Shown here in pieces: positions 57,830 to 64,000 of a stretch of 64,000 bases of DNA. Both the position numbers and the translations under genes were made by a program. Below the pieces are notes generated by a model. The model saw nothing but the letters and a program-made list of their open reading frames with translations, had not been told where the DNA came from and searched no databases. Each line of letters opens with the position of its first letter. The first letter of the stretch is position 1. The stretch comes from Cymodocea nodosa (taxonomy: Eukaryota > Streptophyta > Magnoliopsida > Alismatales > Cymodoceaceae): positions 14,032,001 through 14,096,000 of the forward strand of contig CM072343.1 of assembly GCA_036874045.1 (NCBI GenBank), read 5' to 3'.

Positions 57830-60119
57830 TTATCGATCTCTCCTAAGTATATGACTTATAGCATTACATATTTTATCTCCTAGATGCCTAATATCATTTC
57901 TGATGTCGGTAAGCACTGCATCTAAGTCAGGAGGTATCTAGGTTTGTTGTTCTACGTGAACTGAATAACTTTGTTGTTGTGGTTGTATATGTTCTGTACA
58001 ATCAGGTTGTTGTTGTTGTTGAGGTTTATGCATGACCTGAAATTGTTGCAAATCTTTTACACTAAATGCTCTCATGCCTTTAGTTTCAGAGGGCCAGTCA
58101 GATAAATTTAATTGGCTTGCAAGGATTCTACATACAGCATCACCATAAAATAACTTTGAACTCATATGTTGTAGTTGAGAAATAAAAACATCAAACCAAT
58201 TGATTTGAATTCTATTCAGCAGACTATAAGTTGCATATAAACAGCTTCTACTAACTTCCAAATTGTGTCCAACTCTCTGAAATAAATTTGCATGCAATAT
58301 ATTTGCAATGAACCTTGCCTCTGCATTTAGATTTTCCATTAATCTCATTTCAGAATATACATCTGGAATTTTTTATAAAGACTGAATGTTCCATTCTAGT
58401 TGTCTAATCATGTCAAATCTGTTTGTAACAACAACAGCTTCATTCTTTAATCCCAAAACTTCAAAAATTAACTCAAGAGACAATATAAACTCCTATTGAT
58501 TGATTTGAGTTTTCAGAAAATTTCCATTCTTTACCAAATTACTATAAAAAGCTGTAAGAAGCTCTATGTATTGTTTCCATTTCGTTCCAACTGGCAAGAA
58601 TTGAATGAGTCCTTGATACTCAAATAGATCTCTTATTGCCATCAAATTTCTGAATTTTATTGGTCGAGCATGCAGAATCTAACATGTAATCAGATTATTA
58701 TATTTCTGCAATGCTTCTTCAGATCTAAAATGAATTGAATTTCCTTGAATATTTATTATTCTGTACAAAGAAGTTGATACCCGAAGCTGTGATTCTGAAT
58801 TTATTTCATCTTCAGGAATCTCTTTTACAAAATGAATGTCATTTTATTCCTTTGTCAAAATATTATCTTGAAGCTGCTCAAGTAAATTTGATTCTTCAGC
58901 TTCAATAGTGTTAGGAACATTTTCAATATGCTCTACATTCATTGGATCAATCTATGTAGAATGATCAAAGTTCAATTTTTTCACAAATTCTACAACTGGT
59001 GTATCTATCTATAATTGTTCATTTTGTTCAACAGATATTTCTATTGATACATGCTGTGAATTCTCAGACATTGTTTCTATAGATTCTGAAGAAGGTTGGT
59101 TAACTTTTAGCTCTTCTAGAGTCTTAACATTTTCAATATCTACTACTCCGAACAATTCAGCCTGTGAACTAGTTACTGCCTCAACATTGTCAATTATATC
59201 TGCAATAACTTGTTCAATGTCAAGTGCCTGATGCTCTAATTTTTCAATTTCTACATCATTAGGACTTGAACTAATAGAAAAACTTGAGCTCATATTTGAC
59301 TTGTATTTCTTCTCAAGTTTTCTAGCAAGAGAAAATAAAGTCTCATTATCATCATCAGTTTTAGTATGCTCAGAACTAATGAGTTTATCAGATGCACAAT
59401 AAGGTACAATGTCTAGACATACATTGTCCTGTGGAAATAAATTTTCATCTGATTTTCCTTTTTCAATAGACTTTGTCTTTGAAGACATAATTTTTTTTAA
59501 CTTTCCTTCTACTATAAAATTTTTGTTTCTCCTCTTCAAGTATTGCTGTTTTCTTTTCAAATTGCTCCATAAAACTTTTCTACTTTAATTCTTCAAAAGC
59601 ACTTTCTATAGCTATAGCCTTTCGAAGATTGTTAACTTTTCTTTTATCTACAGCAATATGTGATTCTACTTGTTTTGAATATAAAGGAGTAGGGATAACT
59701 GATTCATGCTCTTCCTCAAATGCATGTAGTCTTGCATCGTTTATTAGTATTTGAGGAGTTCTAATTGAAGTACCTATACCTTTTTCCAAATATTTTGCAT
59801 ACTGCTCGAGAAATGCAATCTTAGCACATTTCATTCTGTATTCTCTATCAAATTTACTACGAATACCCATGTATGTAATATTTTCATCAGTAATTTGAAG
59901 CTCTTGTCTAACTTCATCTAGTATACCTTGAGGAAAGAAGTAATCTCTATAAATTTCTACTAACCTTTTGTCCACTCGAAATATTTTCTGGAACCAAGTG
60001 CGTAGAACTTCATCATTCTCTATTTCTTTTCCTTTAGCATCTCCTCTACTTTTGGCTTTTCCTCTGCCACGACCTTTGTAAAACTTGGAGACCATCGTCG
60101 TAGGTTGTAATAGCAACAA
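57830..60119 (-). pseudogene. S3 extra ORF with ORF3-type C-terminal domain (broken)
   Basis: Same protein as in S2. N-terminal part 59580-60119 (TMVSKFYKGRGRGKAKSRG, then WFQKIFRVDKRLVEIYRDYF, KFDREYRMKCAKIAFLEQY). Acidic middle 59009-59560 (NVCLDIVPYCASDKLISS). C-terminal domain 57938-58760 (LNAEARFIANILHANLFQR, YATYSLLNRIQINWFDVF, SKLFYGDAVC, DWPSETKGMRAFSVKDLQQF), a shorter Gln run, and a tail (DAVLTDIRNDIRHLGDKIC). No membrane segment. Broken by a handful of interruptions. Confidence 0.7.
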
Positions 60120-61681
60120 GCGGGAAAGATTTTCTTGACAAAGTTTACGAATAACCTAAGTGCCCGTGTAATAAGTGTTTAAAGAGGGTTTTTAGGTAAG
60201 TAACTCAACATGTATAAGTCGGGTTTGGATTTCAAATGAGTATTGAATATAGTTTATTCAACTAAGATACCCGAAATATTCAAATATAACTCGTTCAGTT
60301 AACTAACCTAATGAGTAAAACACTATCTAGAGGTAATTTTACACGTTACCTTATCTAACATAACGTCCAGTTAGTACACTTAAAACAATTTTCGGATGCT
60401 TCCAACTGAAACGTTTCGAACACATCACAATAGCTAAACCTTATCATTTTCTTAAGAACATTGTAAACTATTCTAACATTCCTGTCCTTTGAATCTAAAA
60501 TAGTATGTTTGTCTTTTTAAATTATTTCATCAAGCTTGTAAGACGACATTAATTCAGATTAACCAAGATTTGTATTCTGAATTATATTAATCTGTTTTGG
60601 ACATTGTTAATCCTCCCCCTACAAATATACTTCATATATATTCAATAACATACAAAATATACTTGTATAACAATAGATGTTAAGTATAACTATACTTTTA
60701 AATTTTCTTTTCAGAAACTTCCGTTATTCTGACTTTATCAAAAATGATTTCCAAAATCAATTCCTACTGTATATGAATCAAAACACAACTTTGAACTCAT
60801 TATGATTAATTCAAGGAGAATAAAAGAATGTATTTCAAATAAACGTTTTCAAAAGTAGTAATGTTGATTCAATAACTCAGTAGTCATATTGGTAGAAACT
60901 ATATTTGATTCAAAGATATCTGTAATTAATGAAACAACTTTTTCTTTTCAAAACAGTAAATATTGATAATTTTCTTTAAAAGTTACTTTGAAAAGCTTGA
61001 ATCATATAAGAGCTTTCTAATGTACCCGTGTAATGAGATTTCAGTCAACAATCCCAGATCTGATTAGGACCTTAGGTTGCCAGATTTAAAGAATCCTTTT
61101 ACAGGACAACAATCCTTACATACCTATCTGCTCAAGTACAAAAGGCTCGTGATCAAACTGATCAATAAACTCTCAAAGATTTTTACTTTGTAAGCACTTT
61201 TCATTTTAAGCACAGTATATATGTATTCCATTAATACAGATGCAATAAAACACAAATCTCATACAATTTTTACTTCTATGATTGTACTGAGAATATGAAT
61301 TAGTTTCAATAAGCTTATACTTTTGATTAACAGTTTAAGATGAGTTACATATAACTTATTCTACAAGTTTAATCAATTAAGTCAAATTTATGCATGATCA
61401 TATGCACTTTCCTTGATTCAAAGAAAACACTTAATCAAAATTTCAGAATGTTAGAAGTATTTAATGTTTTTCATTTACACTTTCAGTTAAAATCGTAAAA
61501 ACTATTAAAATTGTTAAACTACTTAAAATCAATAAGATACTATTATGATTTTACAATAAATACATAGTATCTTAAGCAGCAATTTAGATATTACTTTAGA
61601 TATTTATAATAAGTATATAATATCTATGAGGTGAACAACATCATCAATAATATTTATCTTTTTATGTGGAGTTTAATCATT
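60120..61681 (-). other. S3 non-coding stretch between pol and extra ORF
   Basis: Counterpart of 9435-9675 and 11493-12812 in S1 without L1, so it shows the empty L1 site (TTATCTAACATAACGTCC, about 60350). No gene seen. Confidence 0.75.
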
Positions 61682-62490
61682 TTACACATCACATAGCCTA
61701 CAAATACCTAAATTTAATCTAATGTTGCAGAATGTATTTTCGTTTAGAGGTTTTGTAAATATATCAGCTAATTGATTTTTACTAGACACAATTTCTAATT
61801 TAATTTTTCTTTTAATTACGTTATCTCTTAGAAAATGATGTCTAACCTCTATATGTTTGGCTCTTGAATGTAATACAGGATTTTTAGAAAGATTTATTGC
61901 AGAACTACTGTCACAATAAATCTTAGTTGTATCATAAGATAATCCAAAATCTTCTAAAGTTTGCCTTATCCACAGAATCTGAGTGCAACACAGTGCAACA
62001 GCAACATATTCAGCTTATGTAGTAGAAAGTGCTACACAGTTTTGCTTTTTACTAAACCATGACACCAAATTATTTCCCAATAATTGACATGTGCCACTGG
62101 TACTCTTTCTATCAGATTTAGATCCTGCATAATCAGCATCAGTATATCCTATAAGATCTATTGAACTATCCTTAGAATAATACAGTCTGAAATTTTTAGT
62201 TCCTTGTATATATCTAAATATTCTTTTAACTGCAATTAAGTGTGATTCCTTAGGATTGGATTGAAATCTAGCACAAACACACACAGCAAACATAATATCA
62301 GGTCTACTAGTAGTCAAATAAAGTAAAGAACCAATCATACTTCTGTATTTTCTTTAATCTATAGATTTTCCTATGTCATCAATATCTAACTTTAAAGTAG
62401 TATTCATAGGAGTTCCTCGAATCCTTGTATCACTAAAATTAAATTTCTTAAGCATTTCATCTGCATATTTTTCTTGATTTAAAAATATAT
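61682..62490 (-). pseudogene. pol: S3 RT end and RNase H (broken)
   Basis: [20 protein letters not shown], then [20 protein letters not shown] and [16 protein letters not shown], followed by the RNase H end. Nearly the same as S1. It is preceded only by a short RT remnant. Confidence 0.85.
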
Positions 62491-62741
62491 CTTTATCCAT
62501 TTATGATACTCAGCAAATTAAAACCTAGGTTTTCTACAAATAGTACATTCGAAATAACACAAGTAGGAGTTATTTGAACATTGCCCATACCTATGATTTT
62601 ATCTTTGCTTTTGTTTCCAAATGTTACACTTCCTTTCATGGTATTTGTAAAATTTTGTAATAGACTTTTTTGTTCGGTCATGTGACTTGACGCTCCACTG
62701 TCCAAGATCCATTTCGATGTTGTTTCCTCCTACAACACAAA
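62491..62741 (-). pseudogene. S3 aspartic protease region
   Basis: The minus strand shows KWILDSGASSHMTEQKSLL, the Ty1 protease active site, then GSVTFGNKSKDKIIGMG and NVLFVENLGFNLLSI. It passes directly into RNase H-side sequence, so integrase is absent. Confidence 0.8.
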
Positions 62742-64000
62742 TTAAGAAAAACTTTTTCTTGGTACCCAATGTTGTTGAGGACCAAGTTCATTAAACGCAT
62801 ATTTTTTCTTTTTGTTTAAAAATAGTTTAACATTATCATTTATATTCTTATTAGTTATAAGTACTATTGATTTATCTTTAGCTTCATACTCACATATAGC
62901 ATTATTGCTTTTGCAATCATTCTTTTTGTTTTTAGATGTAGCATAATCAAGACCAAACATATTTTTATCAGATGTTAATTTATTTTGGTCATGCTTATAC
63001 ATTTCTGTAAGTTCATACCAAGATTTTGTACTTGTATTAACACTTTCCGTACATACAAAATCTTTTTCTGCACAATAATTTTTTATTTTATCACATGCAG
63101 AATGACTAATTGGTCTAATACTAGTGTATTGAATTACATGCTCAGGTTTCTGAATTTTCAGTTTACTACAATTGTTTGAAATTTTAGAAACATTAGAAAC
63201 TGAATTTCTAAAATAAGAAACAAGATTTTTAGAAACATTTATAGTCATGTTAGAAGTACAATTTGACAAATCACATTGATTTATATTATTACTACATGAT
63301 TCATCCCTTGATGTACCGACTTCTACATATTTATTACCTTGTTTCATAATAAAAGGAATTTTAGTCTTAGATTTACTTGAACTGCAACTAATAAATCCTT
63401 TATTGGCTTGAGATTCAGGATATTCAGGATAATCAAATCCTAAGCCAAATTTATAAGACACCGCAGGGGTACTAGTTAGTTTGTCTAACTTAGTTCGACT
63501 TAAATTCCATTTCTCAAAAGTAGAATTTAAATCTTGCTCTCTCAGTTTTAATTTTTCTATCTCTAATTCAAGTTCATTTATATTGTTTCTCAACATTTCA
63601 TTTTCAGATTCTATCTTTAATTTTTCAGCATTTATATTCTGTATTTGTTCATGCAAGATACATTCATTAAATCTAAATTTTTGCAAATCTCTAGCATGAT
63701 TTTCATTATCACATTTAAACTTTTCTAAAGTAGTAGACAGGAAACAATTTTCTTCTTCCATAATGGATGAAGATTTTCTAATATTCTTATTTTCCAGTTT
63801 ACATACTTTAAGTTTTTGTAATAATATTTGATAAGCACATAATAATTCATCAAAGTTGAAATCTGAATGACTTTCAGGATCAGATATTACCTTAGACTCA
63901 TCTACCATGAAGCACACATGAGCAACGCCTTCTAACTCTTGTTCTCCTTCTGAATGTGAAGATTTTGATGCTGATTCCTCAGATTCAGACTCTTTAGACG
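62742..64000 (-). CDS. gag: S3 gag C-terminal / gag-pol region, continuing off-window
   Basis: A 391-codon open stretch (62742-63917), continuing beyond the edge. It begins acidic, then has a long coiled coil (LRNNINELELEIEKLKLREQ, about residues 30-130), then an Asn/Ser/Lys-rich tail with many Cys residues (ending ELGPQQHWVPRKS, the usual stretch before Ty1 protease). The coiled coil is in keeping with the long Gag of Sireviruses (family knowledge). The zinc knuckle is not visible in this part. Confidence 0.65.
   Translation of the reverse strand, partial: SKESESEESASKSSHSEGEQELEGVAHVCFMVDESKVISDPESHSDFNFDELLCAYQILLQKLKVCKLENKNIRKSSSIMEEENCFLSTTLEKFKCDNENHARDLQKFRFNECILHEQIQNINAEKLKIESENEMLRNNINELELEIEKLKLREQDLNSTFEKWNLSRTKLDKLTSTPAVSYKFGLGFDYPEYPESQANKGFISCSSSKSKTKIPFIMKQGNKYVEVGTSRDESCSNNINQCDLSNCTSNMTINVSKNLVSYFRNSVSNVSKISNNCSKLKIQKPEHVIQYTSIRPISHSACDKIKNYCAEKDFVCTESVNTSTKSWYELTEMYKHDQNKLTSDKNMFGLDYATSKNKKNDCKSNNAICEYEAKDKSIVLITNKNINDNVKLFLNKKKKYAFNELGPQQHWVPRKSFS

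Larger units (their letters stand above)
56582..64000 (-). mobile_element. S3: Sirevirus-like Ty1 element, 3' LTR to gag, cut by window edge
   Basis: From the right edge on the minus strand: gag part, protease, then directly RNase H (integrase and most of RT are absent), post-pol non-coding, extra ORF, polypurine tract, shortened 3' LTR. It is inserted in the U3 of the G5 right LTR. It is the fullest S copy here. Broken. Confidence 0.85.

Noticed and set aside
62985-63699. Plus-strand frames opposite the S3 gag region.
   Set aside because: Shadow frames of the coiled-coil coding strand with no similarity to known proteins.

Overview
This is an AT-rich piece of a flowering-plant genome made almost entirely of nested and rearranged LTR retrotransposons. 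The plant origin is inferred from the element families: Athila-like Ty3 elements with an Asp-tRNA-type primer site, Sirevirus-like Ty1 elements and a short Ty1 element with an initiator-Met-type primer site. I cannot name the species. I saw no tRNA, rRNA, CRISPR array or ordinary host locus. The only host-type coding sequence is an F-box gene, and it lies inside the retroelements.

Layout, using my own labels (G = Athila-like Ty3, S = Sirevirus-like Ty1, T = short Ty1, L = solo LTR). G1 (-) 1-9236 runs off the left edge. S1 (-) 9237-15647 holds solo LTR L1 (9674-11485). G2 (+) 15648-24043 has no LTRs. S2 (-) is 24044-27936. G3 (-) 27937-33751 is a compact pol-less copy. G4 (+) 33752-51769 contains solo LTR L2 (33890-35978) and the nearly whole but decayed T1 (38245-43368). 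A 281-bp spacer follows. G5 (-) 52051-56581 is two LTRs around a Ty1 fragment. S3 (-) 56582-64000 runs off the right edge. All of these elements are fossils with degraded coding regions.

The unusual part is the gene content of the Athila-like family. Between integrase and the 3' end, G2 and G4 carry in order: a palindrome array, a long extra ORF (ORF3) ending in a domain I relate to the 'putative plant transposon protein' family, a TATA-bearing leader, a full capsid-type gag, and an F-box gene. The 5' gag position holds only a zinc knuckle and the gag-pol linker, so gag appears split and its capsid part relocated. In G3 the gag segment is missing between a splice-donor-like site and the F-box gene, whose frame in G3 is open for 376 codons.

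The Sirevirus-like elements carry a homologous ORF3-type domain in the env-like position. They also share 3' non-coding sequence and LTR U3 modules with the Ty3 family, which points to repeated exchange between two retrotransposon superfamilies. A short palindromic motif (CGTTGAGTTA / TAACTCAACG) is scattered through both families. All similarity statements come from reading and comparing by eye; no database search was run.
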